Shown here piece by piece: positions 32,349 through 41,037 of a stretch of 64,000 nt of DNA. The position numbers and the translations under genes are program-made. The number at the start of each line of letters is the position of its first letter. Positions within the stretch are counted from its first letter, which is position 1. Where the stretch lies: positions 1-64,000 of the forward strand of contig NZ_JAGOPN010000025.1 in assembly GCF_017991995.1 (NCBI RefSeq), written 5' to 3'. The stretch is from Pseudacidovorax sp. GTDB lineage: Bacteria > Pseudomonadota > Gammaproteobacteria > Burkholderiales > Burkholderiaceae_C. The notes beneath the pieces were generated by a model. That model saw only the letters and a program-made list of their open reading frames with translations, was not told where the DNA came from and made no database searches.

Positions 32349-32791
32349 CCCAGCACCGCCTCAATGTGTTCATTCAGCCGGAGCACAGCAAACGGCTCGA
32401 CGAACTGGCCGCCACCAAAGGCGTATCGAAGTCCAGCATCGTCGCGGCGGCACTCGCATCGTGGCTGTCGCCCGATGCCGCCGACCAGCGGGAGGCGGCC
32501 ATTGCCAAACGGTTGGATCGGCTGTCGCGCCACGCCGAGCGCATGGAGCGCGACCAGAACATTCAGATCGAGACGCTGGCGCTGTTCATCCGCTACTTCC
32601 TCACGGTCAGCACACCCGTGCCCGAAGCACATCAGGACGCCGCTCGCGCCCAGGGCAAGGCCCGCTTCGAGCAGTTCGTGGAGCAGTTGGGCCGCCACCT
32701 GCTGCGTGGGCGCAGTCTGGTGCGCGACGTGGTGGAGGAACTGCATCCCGACCCTTCGCGCATGGGTGAAGTGCAGGAGCGTACGTCATGA
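32345..32791 (+). CDS. CopG-family ribbon-helix-helix protein
   Basis: This 148-residue protein begins HRLNVFIQPEHSKRLDELAATKGVSKSSIVAAALASWL, a standard ribbon-helix-helix, followed by a long helical region with repeated charged residues (REAAIAKRLDRLSRHAERMERD), likely a coiled coil. Genes of this kind lie between traG and trbB in Tn4371-type ICEs. It overlaps both neighbours by four bases. Control of the trb genes or assistance to the relaxosome are both possible. Confidence 0.8.
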   Translation: MTQHRLNVFIQPEHSKRLDELAATKGVSKSSIVAAALASWLSPDAADQREAAIAKRLDRLSRHAERMERDQNIQIETLALFIRYFLTVSTPVPEAHQDAARAQGKARFEQFVEQLGRHLLRGRSLVRDVVEELHPDPSRMGEVQERTS

Positions 32792-33804
32792 GTACCACGC
32801 CTTCTTCCTTCACCGCCGTTTCGCTAGATCGCCGCATCCAGATGTTGCGCACAGCGATGGGGCCGCTGATCGCCGCTGCGCTCGAAGACCCGGACGTGGT
32901 GGAAATCATGCTCAACCCCGACCGGACGCTCTGGGTGGATCGGCTTTCCACGGGCCGCGCGCCGATGGGCGTGGAGCTGTCCGAAGCGGACGGTGAACGC
33001 ATTATTCGGCTCGTGGCGGCCCATGTCGGTGCCGAGGTGCATCGGGGCCAGCCGCTGTTGACGGCGGAGCTGCCCGAGACGGGCGAACGCTTCGAGGGCA
33101 TCTTGCCGCCGGCCGCGCCGGGGCCTGCCTTCGCACTGCGCAAGCGCGCCTTTGGCGTGATCCCGCTGTCGCGCTACATCGAGGATGGAATGATGACCGC
33201 CGCGCAGGCGGGCTTGCTGGTGCGTGCAGTGCGCGAGCGCAAGAACATTCTGATCGCAGGTGGCACTAGCACCGGCAAGACCACGCTCGCCAATGCCTTG
33301 CTTTCCGAGATCGCCGCCACCGGCGACCGCGTGCTGGTGCTCGAAGACACGGTGGAGCTGCAATGCGCGGCCCGCGACCACGTGCCGCTGCGCACACGCG
33401 CGGGCGTGGTGTCCATGACCGAGCTGGTGCGCTCGTCCATGCGCCTTCGGCCGGATCGCGTGATCGTCGGCGAAGTGCGCGGCGCCGAGGCGCTGGATCT
33501 CATCAAGGTGTGGGGCACCGGCCATCCGGGCGGCATCGCCACGATCCACGCCGGCTCCGCGCTGGGCGCACTGCTGCGCCTGGAGCAACTGATTCTCGAA
33601 GTGGCGGTGAACCCGCCCCGTGCGCTGATCGCGGAAGCGGTCAACGTGGTCATCCACATCGCCGGGCGCGGACGCAAGCGCCGCATCGAGAGCATCGCTC
33701 GCGTCGTCGGCTTCGATGGCGTTGGGTATCACCTGGCGGACGCGCTGGAGGCTCCATTCCCGGAGTTGCTGCCGCAGTCCGACTTTTCCCCCCCTGTCCC
33801 CTGA
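32788..33804 (+). CDS. trbB: TrbB, VirB11-like secretion ATPase
   Basis: This 338-residue hexameric ATPase has the N-terminal domain with EIMLNPDRTLWVDRLS, Walker A GGTSTGKTT (about 158-166), the Asp box VLVLEDTVELQC, Walker B-like VIVGEVRGAEALDLIKVWGTGHPGG and the His box ATIHAGSA. It powers pilus assembly and substrate transfer. It overlaps the upstream gene and starts the trb series. Confidence 0.96.
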   Translation: MSTTPSSFTAVSLDRRIQMLRTAMGPLIAAALEDPDVVEIMLNPDRTLWVDRLSTGRAPMGVELSEADGERIIRLVAAHVGAEVHRGQPLLTAELPETGERFEGILPPAAPGPAFALRKRAFGVIPLSRYIEDGMMTAAQAGLLVRAVRERKNILIAGGTSTGKTTLANALLSEIAATGDRVLVLEDTVELQCAARDHVPLRTRAGVVSMTELVRSSMRLRPDRVIVGEVRGAEALDLIKVWGTGHPGGIATIHAGSALGALLRLEQLILEVAVNPPRALIAEAVNVVIHIAGRGRKRRIESIARVVGFDGVGYHLADALEAPFPELLPQSDFSPPVP

Positions 33805-33822
33805 CCACTCTGGAGAACTGCC

Positions 33823-34206
33823 ATGACGCAGATGATCGTTCCTGCTTTCCGTTTTTCCGCGTATCCGCTTCCTCGGCCACCGCGGCTGGATAGCCTGGCT
33901 CGCCCGGCCATGCAGGGCTTGATGCTCGCGGCGCTGATGCTGCTGCTTGCGGGCGCGGCTCAGGCCGCCGGTTCGTCGATGCCGTGGGAAGGCCCGCTGC
34001 AATCCATCCTGGAGTCGATCCAGGGACCTGTGGCCCGGATCATCGCGGTCATCATCATCATTGCCACGGGCCTGGCGCTGGCCTTCGGCGATACCTCGGG
34101 CGGCTTCCGCAAGCTGATCCAGATCGTCTTTGGCCTATCGATCGCGTTCGCGGCTTCGAGCTTCTTCCTGTCGTTCTTCAGCTTCTCCGGTGGGGCCGTC
34201 GTATGA
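33823..34206 (+). CDS. trbC: TrbC, conjugative pilin (VirB2-like)
   Basis: This 127-residue prepilin has a long signal region (about 1-46, ending near GAAQAAG) and two hydrophobic helices, RIIAVIIIIATGLALAFG and LIQIVFGLSIAFAASSFFLSFF, separated by a short polar turn. The mature pilin is expected to be trimmed and cyclised by TraF (4744). The ATG at 33823 gives a long leader; a shorter one could begin at ATG 33910. Confidence 0.92.
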   Translation: MTQMIVPAFRFSAYPLPRPPRLDSLARPAMQGLMLAALMLLLAGAAQAAGSSMPWEGPLQSILESIQGPVARIIAVIIIIATGLALAFGDTSGGFRKLIQIVFGLSIAFAASSFFLSFFSFSGGAVV

Positions 34207-34475
34207 ACGGCCCGCACGATGGGATGCCTGGCTTCGAGGTGCCGCTGCATCGGTCTTTGACCGAGCCGATTCTGATGGGCGGTGCCCCGCGCACCGTGGC
34301 CATCACCAACGGCACCTTGGCCGCTGCCGTGGGCCTGGGCTTGCAGATGTGGATTCCGGGCGTGGTGCTCTGGATCGTCGGCCATGCGCTGGCGGTCTGG
34401 GGCGCTCGTGTCGATCCGCAGTTCATGCAGGTCTTCGCCCGCCACATCAAGCACCGGCCGCTGCTGGACGTGTGA
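34203..34475 (+). CDS. trbD: TrbD, VirB3-like inner-membrane protein
   Basis: The 90-residue protein begins with FEVPLHRSLTEPILMGGAPRT, the TrbD motif, and then one long hydrophobic stretch of TM helices (ITNGTLAAAVGLGLQMWIPGVVLWIVGHALAVW). It associates with the TrbE ATPase in the inner membrane. Start and trbC stop overlap by four bases. Confidence 0.93.
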   Translation: MNGPHDGMPGFEVPLHRSLTEPILMGGAPRTVAITNGTLAAAVGLGLQMWIPGVVLWIVGHALAVWGARVDPQFMQVFARHIKHRPLLDV

Positions 34476-34484
34476 GGTGATGCC

Positions 34485-36923
34485 ATGCTGAACCTTGCCG
34501 AATACCGCCAGCGGCCCGCGCTGCTGGCCGACTGGCTACCCTGGGCCGGGCTGATCGCGCCCGGAGTCGTGCTGAACAAGGATGGCTCCTTCCAGCGCAC
34601 TGCGCGCTTTCGGGGGCCAGACCTCGACAGCGCGACACAGGGCGAACTGATTTCCACGTCGGCGAGGCTGAACAACGCGCTGCGCCGGCTCGGTTCGGGC
34701 TGGGCGCTGTTCATCGAGGCCGAACGGCGAGCTGCTGCCGGCTACCCACACTCGGACTTCCCGGAGCCCTTGTCCTGGCTGGTCGATGAAGAACGCCGCG
34801 CCGCATTTGAGGACTCGGGCAACCACTTCGAGAGCGGCTACCACCTGACATTGGTGTACCTGCCGCCGGAGGAAGCCCGCGCTCGTGCGGCCGGAATGCT
34901 GTACGAGAACCGTCCGACCGAGGGAGTGGACTGGCGTGAGCGCCTGACCGCCTTCGTCGCGGAGACGGATCGGATTTTCGACCTGCTCGATGGCGTGATG
35001 CCGGAGATTGCGTGGCTCGATGACAGCCAGACGCTGACCTACCTGCACTCGACCATTTCCCCACGGCGATACCGCGTGGGCGTGCCGGAAGTGCCATTCC
35101 ACCTCGACGCGCTGCTGGCCGACGCGCCGCTGATCGGTGGTCTGGCGCCGATGCTGGGCGACCAGCACCTGCGCGTGGCGACGGTGCGGGGCTTCCCCAC
35201 CTCGACCTGGCCGGGGATTCTGGACGACCTCAACCGCCTCAGCTTTGGCTATCGCTGGTCAACCCGGTTCCTTTGCATGGACAAAGCCGATGCGGAAAGA
35301 GAGCTTTCTCGCCTGCGCCGCCAATGGTTCGCCAAGCGCAAGAACGTCATCGCGCTATTGCGCGAAACCATCTTCCAGCAGGAATCCCCGCTGGTCGATA
35401 CCGACGCTAGCAACAAATCGGCCGATGCCGATGCTGCCTTGCAGGAGCTGGGCAGCGACCAGGTGGCCTTTGGCTACCTGACGGCAACCGTCATCGTCAT
35501 GGACGCGGATGCCGCCGTGGCCGACGAGAAGCTGCGCATGGTGGAGCGTGTCATCCAGGGGCGCGGCTTCGTCACCATTCCCGAAACGCTTAATGCGGTG
35601 GATGCGTGGTTGTCATCGATTCCGGGTCATGCCTACGCCAATGTCCGCCAGCCCATCGTCTCGACGCTGAACCTGGCGCATCTGGTGCCGGTGTCCGCCG
35701 TATGGGCCGGGCCAGAGAAGAACGCGCATCTCGACGGCCCGCCGCTGATCGTGACCCGCACCGAGGGCGCGACGCCGTTCCGGCTGGTCACGCACATCGG
35801 CGATGTGGGCCACACGCTGGTGGCCGGCCCCACGGGCATGGGCAAATCGGTGCTGCTCGCCACCTTGGCGATGCAGTTCCGTCGTTATCGCGGATCGCGC
35901 GTCTTCGCCTTCGACATGGGGCGCTCGATGCGCGCCACCATCCTGGGCCTGGGCGGTGAGCACTACGACCTCGGGATGGATGGCGAGATCGCCTTCCAGC
36001 CCTTGGCCCGTATCGACCGCGAGGGCTACCGCACTTGGGCGGCCGAATGGATCGAAGGCCGGCTACGGCATGAAGGCGTCGCGGTTGGCCCTGACGAGAA
36101 GGCAGCGATCTGGTCGGCGCTCGGCAGTCTCGCCGGTGCGCCCGTGGAGCAGCGCACGATGACAGGGCTTTCCGTCCTGCTGCAATCGAACGCACTGCGG
36201 CAGGCCCTCGCGCCCTATGTGCTCGGCGGCGCGCACGGCAAGCTGCTGGATGCCGACCATGACCGGCTGGGCATGGCCGACGTGCAGTGCTTCGAGATGG
36301 AGGAGCTGATGCACAGCAAGGCCGCCGTCATGGCGGTGCTGCATTACCTCTTTGCGCGCTTCGACGAACGCTTTGACGGCGCCCCCACGCTGCTGATCCT
36401 CGACGAGGCGTGGCTGTTCCTTGACGATCCGGTGTTTGCGGCGCGCATCCGCCAGTGGCTCAAGACGCTGCGCAAGAAGAACGTCAGCGTCATCTTCGCC
36501 ACGCAGAGCCTCGCCGACATCAAGGATTCGAGCATCGCGCCGGCCATCATCGAGAGCTGCGCAAGCCGCATCTTCCTGCCGAACCCGCAGGCGACCGAGC
36601 CGCAGATTCGCACGATCTACGAAGGCTTCGGCCTCAACAGCCGCCAGATCGAGATTGTCGCCACCGCGCAGCCCAAGCGCGACTACTACTACCAATCGCG
36701 TCTCGGCAATCGCCTGTTTGACCTCGACCTGGGCGCCGCGACGCTGGCCTTCGCGGGTGCTTCCACGCCGCAAGACCAGCGCGACATCGACGCGGTGCTT
36801 GCCGCTGCGCATTCCGATTCCTCTCCCTTCGCAGCCGCGTGGCTGCGCCACCGTGGCCTGCATTGGGCCGCCGACCTGCTGTCCTCGTTCCTGTCCACCC
36901 ACCCCCAGGAGAACCCATCATGA
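34485..36923 (+). CDS. trbE: TrbE, VirB4-like secretion ATPase
   Basis: This 812-residue protein is the largest ATPase of the apparatus. The N-terminal half is the VirB4 scaffold; the C-terminal half has Walker A GPTGMGKSVL (about 448-457), Walker B LLILDEAWLFLDDP (about 635) and the conserved FATQSLADIKDSSIAPAIIESC arginine-finger region. The length is usual for TrbE. It lies nine bases after trbD and overlaps trbJ. Confidence 0.96.
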   Translation: MLNLAEYRQRPALLADWLPWAGLIAPGVVLNKDGSFQRTARFRGPDLDSATQGELISTSARLNNALRRLGSGWALFIEAERRAAAGYPHSDFPEPLSWLVDEERRAAFEDSGNHFESGYHLTLVYLPPEEARARAAGMLYENRPTEGVDWRERLTAFVAETDRIFDLLDGVMPEIAWLDDSQTLTYLHSTISPRRYRVGVPEVPFHLDALLADAPLIGGLAPMLGDQHLRVATVRGFPTSTWPGILDDLNRLSFGYRWSTRFLCMDKADAERELSRLRRQWFAKRKNVIALLRETIFQQESPLVDTDASNKSADADAALQELGSDQVAFGYLTATVIVMDADAAVADEKLRMVERVIQGRGFVTIPETLNAVDAWLSSIPGHAYANVRQPIVSTLNLAHLVPVSAVWAGPEKNAHLDGPPLIVTRTEGATPFRLVTHIGDVGHTLVAGPTGMGKSVLLATLAMQFRRYRGSRVFAFDMGRSMRATILGLGGEHYDLGMDGEIAFQPLARIDREGYRTWAAEWIEGRLRHEGVAVGPDEKAAIWSALGSLAGAPVEQRTMTGLSVLLQSNALRQALAPYVLGGAHGKLLDADHDRLGMADVQCFEMEELMHSKAAVMAVLHYLFARFDERFDGAPTLLILDEAWLFLDDPVFAARIRQWLKTLRKKNVSVIFATQSLADIKDSSIAPAIIESCASRIFLPNPQATEPQIRTIYEGFGLNSRQIEIVATAQPKRDYYYQSRLGNRLFDLDLGAATLAFAGASTPQDQRDIDAVLAAAHSDSSPFAAAWLRHRGLHWAADLLSSFLSTHPQENPS

Positions 36924-37648
36924 AAAAGCGTCTTCTCGCCGCCGCCGTCGCGGCCATGCTTTGCACCGCTACCGCCGTGCAGGCGCAATGGGTCGTGATC
37001 GACCCCACGAACCTCGTGCAGAACACGCTGACCGCGATCCGCACGCTGGAGCAGATCAACAACCAGATCAAGCAGCTCCAGAACGAGGCGCAGATGCTCA
37101 TCAACCAGGCGCGCAACCTGGCCAGCCTGCCGTCCAGCGTGGTGGGCCAGTTGCGCGCCAATCTGGCGACCACCCAGCGGCTGATCGCGCAAGCCAAGGG
37201 CCTGGCCTATGACGTGACGAATCTGGATCGGGAGTTCCAGCGCCTGTATCCCGAGCAATACGCCGCCACCGTGAGCGGCGACCAGATGTACCGCGATACG
37301 CAGGAACGCTGGAAGAACACGCTCAATGGTTTGCAGACCACCATGCAGATGCAGGCCCAGGCCTCACAGAACCTGAGCGACGACGAAGGCGTGCTGGCCG
37401 ACCTCGTGGGCAAGAGCCAATCGGCAGTGGGTGCCTTGCAGGCGATGCAGGCCATGAACCAGCTCTTGGCCCTGCAAGCCAAGCAGTCCATCCAGACGCA
37501 GCGCCTGAGCATCACCCAGGATCGCGCTGCGTCGCTGGAACTGGCACGGCAGGCCGCTGCTGTGGAGCGTGGCCGCGAGGTGAATCGGCGCTTCCTGGGC
37601 GAAGGCACGCCGTACACACCGCAGTCCGTCGATTTCTACGGCCGGTGA
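36920..37648 (+). CDS. trbJ: TrbJ, VirB5-like periplasmic/pilus-tip protein
   Basis: The 242-residue protein has a cleavable signal peptide (LLAAAVAAMLCTATAVQAQ) and a Gln-rich coiled coil with EQINNQIKQLQNEAQMLINQARNL, the hallmark of TrbJ. ATG overlaps the trbE stop, with AGGAGA upstream. It is exported and probably sits at the pilus tip. Confidence 0.93.
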   Translation: MKKRLLAAAVAAMLCTATAVQAQWVVIDPTNLVQNTLTAIRTLEQINNQIKQLQNEAQMLINQARNLASLPSSVVGQLRANLATTQRLIAQAKGLAYDVTNLDREFQRLYPEQYAATVSGDQMYRDTQERWKNTLNGLQTTMQMQAQASQNLSDDEGVLADLVGKSQSAVGALQAMQAMNQLLALQAKQSIQTQRLSITQDRAASLELARQAAAVERGREVNRRFLGEGTPYTPQSVDFYGR

Positions 37649-37659
37649 CGGGTGCTGTC

Positions 37660-37983
37660 ATGACCCGCGTGCCTGCTCTCTGCGGTTTCGTGCTCCTGCT
37701 GGCCGGCTGCGGCCAGCAGGAGGGGCCTTCGGTCGATGCGCTCTCGGCAGATCCGTCGCGGCTGCACTTGCTCAAGGAGCAATGCCGCGCGGGCCAGCTC
37801 GACGACGCGTCTTGCGCGCAGGTGGCCCAGGCCGATTTGCGCCGCTTTCTCTCCGGCAAGACCGGGCCAGATGAGTACCAGACGCTGGCCGATCTGCCGC
37901 CGATTCCGCCCAGCTTCGATGAACCCGCAGAGGACAGCAATGCGGTGGCCACGGCCTCGCCTGTGCAGGAGGACTCGCCATGA
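37660..37983 (+). CDS. TrbK-position lipoprotein (entry-exclusion-like)
   Basis: This 107-residue lipoprotein has lipobox LLAGC, then VDALSADPSRLHLLKEQCRAG and ASCAQVAQADLRRFLSGK. It occupies the trbK place between trbJ and trbL. The Cys spacing and the HPERL/DPSRL-type motif match the EexN-like protein at 29906. An in-frame GTG at 37645 overlapping trbJ is possible; ATG 37660 directly precedes the hydrophobic core. In RP4, TrbK gives surface exclusion; that role is inferred here. Confidence 0.78.
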   Translation: MTRVPALCGFVLLLAGCGQQEGPSVDALSADPSRLHLLKEQCRAGQLDDASCAQVAQADLRRFLSGKTGPDEYQTLADLPPIPPSFDEPAEDSNAVATASPVQEDSP

Positions 37984-39323
37984 ATGACATTTCGGTCATC
38001 GACCATTTTCTCGATGTCTTTTCGCGCTACATCGACTCGGGCTTCGGCCTGCTGCACGGCGAGGTCGCATTCCTCACGGCCACGCTGATCGTCATCGACA
38101 TGACGCTCGCCGGGCTGTTCTGGGCGATGGGGCACGCGACCGGCCAGGGCGAGGACGTGATTGCCAAGCTGATCCGCAAGGTGCTGTACGTCGGTGCCTT
38201 CGCCTACATCATCGGCAACTTCAACATGCTGGCCGGTGTCCTGTTCCGCTCCTTCGCGGGTCTTGGCCTGACAGCCAGCGGCTCGACCTTGAGCATGGGC
38301 AACTTCTTGCAACCAGGTCGATTGGCCAAGGCCGGCATCGACACAGCGGCGCCGATCCTCGACCAGATCAGGGAGATGGCGGGCTTCCCCGAGGTGTTCA
38401 TCCACATCGCGCCCATCGTCGTGCTGTTCCTCGCGTGGCTGGTGGTTATCGTTAGCTTCTTCGTGCTGGCGGTGCAGCTCTTCGTCACCCTGATCGAGTT
38501 CAAACTGACCACGCTGGCGGGCTTCGTGCTGGTGCCGTTTGCCCTCTGGAACAAGACAGCGTTTATGGCCGAGAAGGTGCTGGGCAACGTGGTGTCCTCG
38601 GGCATCAAGGTGCTGGTGCTCGCCGTCATCGTGGGTATCGGCTCGGGGCTATTCGCCGAATTCAGGATACCGCCCGGTTCCGAGCCGTCCATCGACCAGG
38701 CGCTGGTCATCATGCTGGCCTCGTTGTCCCTGCTGGCCCTGGGCATCTTTGGGCCGGGCATTGCGACAGGCTTGGTGTCCGGTGGGCCACAGCTCGGCGC
38801 GGGCGCGATGGCCGGTGCTGCCATCGGCGCAGCCGGAACCGCCGTGGCGGTCGGTGCCGCGGCTACCGGCGTCGGAAGCGCAGTGGCGGCCGGGGCACGC
38901 ATGGCACCCGCCGCCGCCCGCTCGATGGCATCGACCGCCAGCAGCGCCAAGTCGGCGTACCAGGCGGGCTCCACTTCGGCCGGTGGCGGCCTGAAGGGTG
39001 CCGCCGCCGGCGTGGGCAATGTTGCCAAGACCGGCGCGCAGGCGGCCGGGCAGAAAGTCGCCGATGGGGCGCGGTCGATGAAGGAGCGCATGGCGGCGGC
39101 CTTTCGGCCCGATGACGCCGGATCGGCGTCGGGGGGCGGCGCCGCACAGGCCGCAAGCGAGGCTCCCGCCACAGCCCCATCCACCGAGCAACCCGCCTGG
39201 GCCAAGCGCCTGCACCGCAGGCAGCAACTCACCCATGCCGCGACGACCGCCGCCCACACGCTGCGCGGCGGCGACGGCGGCAGCTCCAGCCAGGGGCCAA
39301 GCCTGCGTGATTCCGATTCCTGA
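37980..39323 (+). CDS. trbL: TrbL, VirB6-like polytopic channel protein
   Basis: This 447-residue protein has about six membrane helices in residues 20-290, with VAFLTATLIVIDMTLAGLFWAMG at the start and VVLFLAWLVVIVSFFVLAVQLFVTLIEFKLTTLAGFVLVPFALW in the middle. The C-terminal 160 residues are Ala/Gly/Ser-rich and disordered, as in other TrbL proteins. It overlaps the TrbK-like gene by four bases. Confidence 0.94.
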   Translation: MNDISVIDHFLDVFSRYIDSGFGLLHGEVAFLTATLIVIDMTLAGLFWAMGHATGQGEDVIAKLIRKVLYVGAFAYIIGNFNMLAGVLFRSFAGLGLTASGSTLSMGNFLQPGRLAKAGIDTAAPILDQIREMAGFPEVFIHIAPIVVLFLAWLVVIVSFFVLAVQLFVTLIEFKLTTLAGFVLVPFALWNKTAFMAEKVLGNVVSSGIKVLVLAVIVGIGSGLFAEFRIPPGSEPSIDQALVIMLASLSLLALGIFGPGIATGLVSGGPQLGAGAMAGAAIGAAGTAVAVGAAATGVGSAVAAGARMAPAAARSMASTASSAKSAYQAGSTSAGGGLKGAAAGVGNVAKTGAQAAGQKVADGARSMKERMAAAFRPDDAGSASGGGAAQAASEAPATAPSTEQPAWAKRLHRRQQLTHAATTAAHTLRGGDGGSSSQGPSLRDSDS

Positions 39324-39341
39324 TCTTGAAGGAGAACTTCC

Positions 39342-40046
39342 ATGCGATTCAAAAGACCGCAGGTGCGCTATGCCAACACACCGCAGCCTGCTACCCCGTA
39401 CCAATCCGCTGCCCAGGCCTGGGACGAGCGCATCGGCTCGGCCCGCGCACAGGCGAAGAACTGGCGGCTCATGGCCTTCGGCTGCCTCACTTTGGCCGTA
39501 CTGATGGCCGGTGGCCTGGTCTGGCGTTCCGCGCAGTCCATCGTCACCCCCTACGTCATCGAGGTGGACAACTCGGGTCAGGTGCGCGCTGTCGGCGAAG
39601 CGGCCACGCCGTACCGGCCCAGCGATGCGCAGATTGCTTACCACCTCGGCCGCTTCATCGGTCTGGTGCGCTCGCTGTCCATCGACCCCATCGTGGTGCG
39701 GCAGAACTGGCTCGATGCCTATGACTACACGACCGACAAGGGCGCCGTGGTGCTCAACGAGTACGCCCGCGTGAACGATCCGTTCGCGCGCATTGGCAAG
39801 GAGTCGGTGACGGTGCAGGTCAGCAGCGTGACTCGCGCGAGCGATACGTCGTTCAACGTGCGCTGGACGGAGACCCGTTTCGTCAACGGTGCGCTGGACC
39901 GCACCGAACGCTGGAACGCTGTCGTGTCCATCGTGCAGCAGACGCCGCGCACCGAGCAGCGTGTGCGCAAGAACCCCCTGGGCATCTACGTCAACGGGCT
40001 GTCGTGGAGCCGCGAACTGGAAGCTAACGAAGGAGCAAAACCATGA
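39342..40046 (+). CDS. trbF: TrbF, VirB8-like assembly protein
   Basis: This 234-residue bitopic protein has a cytoplasmic N-terminus, one helix (about 44-64, FGCLTLAVLMAGGLVW) and a periplasmic NTF2-like domain with VVRQNWLDAYDYTTDKGAVVLNEYA and the conserved NPLGIYVNGLSWSREL at the end. It nucleates the channel. AAGGAG lies upstream of ATG 39342. Confidence 0.95.
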   Translation: MRFKRPQVRYANTPQPATPYQSAAQAWDERIGSARAQAKNWRLMAFGCLTLAVLMAGGLVWRSAQSIVTPYVIEVDNSGQVRAVGEAATPYRPSDAQIAYHLGRFIGLVRSLSIDPIVVRQNWLDAYDYTTDKGAVVLNEYARVNDPFARIGKESVTVQVSSVTRASDTSFNVRWTETRFVNGALDRTERWNAVVSIVQQTPRTEQRVRKNPLGIYVNGLSWSRELEANEGAKP

Positions 40047-41035
40047 ATGATCTTTTCCGTAAATCCGTCTTGCCGATCATGCTGCTTGCCCTCGCGGGCT
40101 GCGCCACGCAGGGCAAGCCGCCGCCGTCCATTTCGCTCGACGAGCCGGTACAGGCGCAGCCGCTACCGGAGCCGCCTGCGCCGGTGGAGGTGGTGGCCAT
40201 GCCGCAAGTGCTGCCGATGCCGGCTCAGATGAAGCCTGTGCCGGATGCCAAGCCCGCAGCAGAACCTGCCGATGAAACCGTGCGTGTGTCCCGCGCCAAC
40301 GCCGAGGCGCGTATCGCGCCCACGCGCGAGGGGTACGTCAACGCGATTCAGGTGTGGCCTTTCACCGATGGCGCGCTGTATCAGGTCTATGCGGCCGTGG
40401 GTCGCGTGACGGTGATCGCGCTCCAGCCCGGTGAGGAACTGGTAACGGTGGCCGCCGGCGATACCGTGCGCTGGATCGTGGGCGATACATCGAGCGGCAG
40501 CGGCGATGCGCTGCGCGTCAATGTGATGGTCAAGCCGATCCGCTCGGGCCTCAAGACCAATCTGGTCATCACGACCAGCCGGCGCACGTACCTGATTGAA
40601 CTGACTTCGACTGAGAAGACGTGGATGGCGTCGGTGTCCTGGGAGTATCCGAAGGACAAGATGCTGGCCTTGCAGCGCCAGGCGCAGGCGGCCAGCGCCG
40701 CCGCGCCGGTCGATGCTGGCCTGTCGCTGGAGAAGATCCGCTTTCGCTATGCGGTCAGTGGCAGCAATCCGCCGTGGAAGCCGCTGCGCGCTTTCGACGA
40801 TGGCGAGAAGGTCTACATCCAGTTCCCGCCGGGCATCGCGCAGGGCGAGCTGCCGCCGCTGTTCGTGATCGGCGCGCAGGGCGATGGGCAACTGGTGAAC
40901 TACCGATTCCGTGCGCCGTACTACATCGTGGATCGCCTGTTCGGTGCGGCCGAACTGCGCCTGGGCGGAGACAAGGGCGATGTGGTGCGGATCGAGCGCA
41001 CCGATGGCGTTTCCGGTGGCACGCGGAGGAACTGA
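40043..41035 (+). CDS. trbG: TrbG, VirB9-like outer-membrane-complex protein
   Basis: The 330-residue protein has an N-terminal signal with lipobox-like ALAGCATQ, a Pro-rich linker of about 60 residues, and the VirB9 domains: AIQVWPFTDGALYQVYAAVGRVTVIALQPGEEL and the C-terminal beta-sandwich with YRFRAPYYIVDRLFGAAELRLG. It forms the outer-membrane core together with TrbI. It overlaps trbF by four bases. Confidence 0.95.
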   Translation: MNDLFRKSVLPIMLLALAGCATQGKPPPSISLDEPVQAQPLPEPPAPVEVVAMPQVLPMPAQMKPVPDAKPAAEPADETVRVSRANAEARIAPTREGYVNAIQVWPFTDGALYQVYAAVGRVTVIALQPGEELVTVAAGDTVRWIVGDTSSGSGDALRVNVMVKPIRSGLKTNLVITTSRRTYLIELTSTEKTWMASVSWEYPKDKMLALQRQAQAASAAAPVDAGLSLEKIRFRYAVSGSNPPWKPLRAFDDGEKVYIQFPPGIAQGELPPLFVIGAQGDGQLVNYRFRAPYYIVDRLFGAAELRLGGDKGDVVRIERTDGVSGGTRRN

Positions 41036-41037
41036 CC

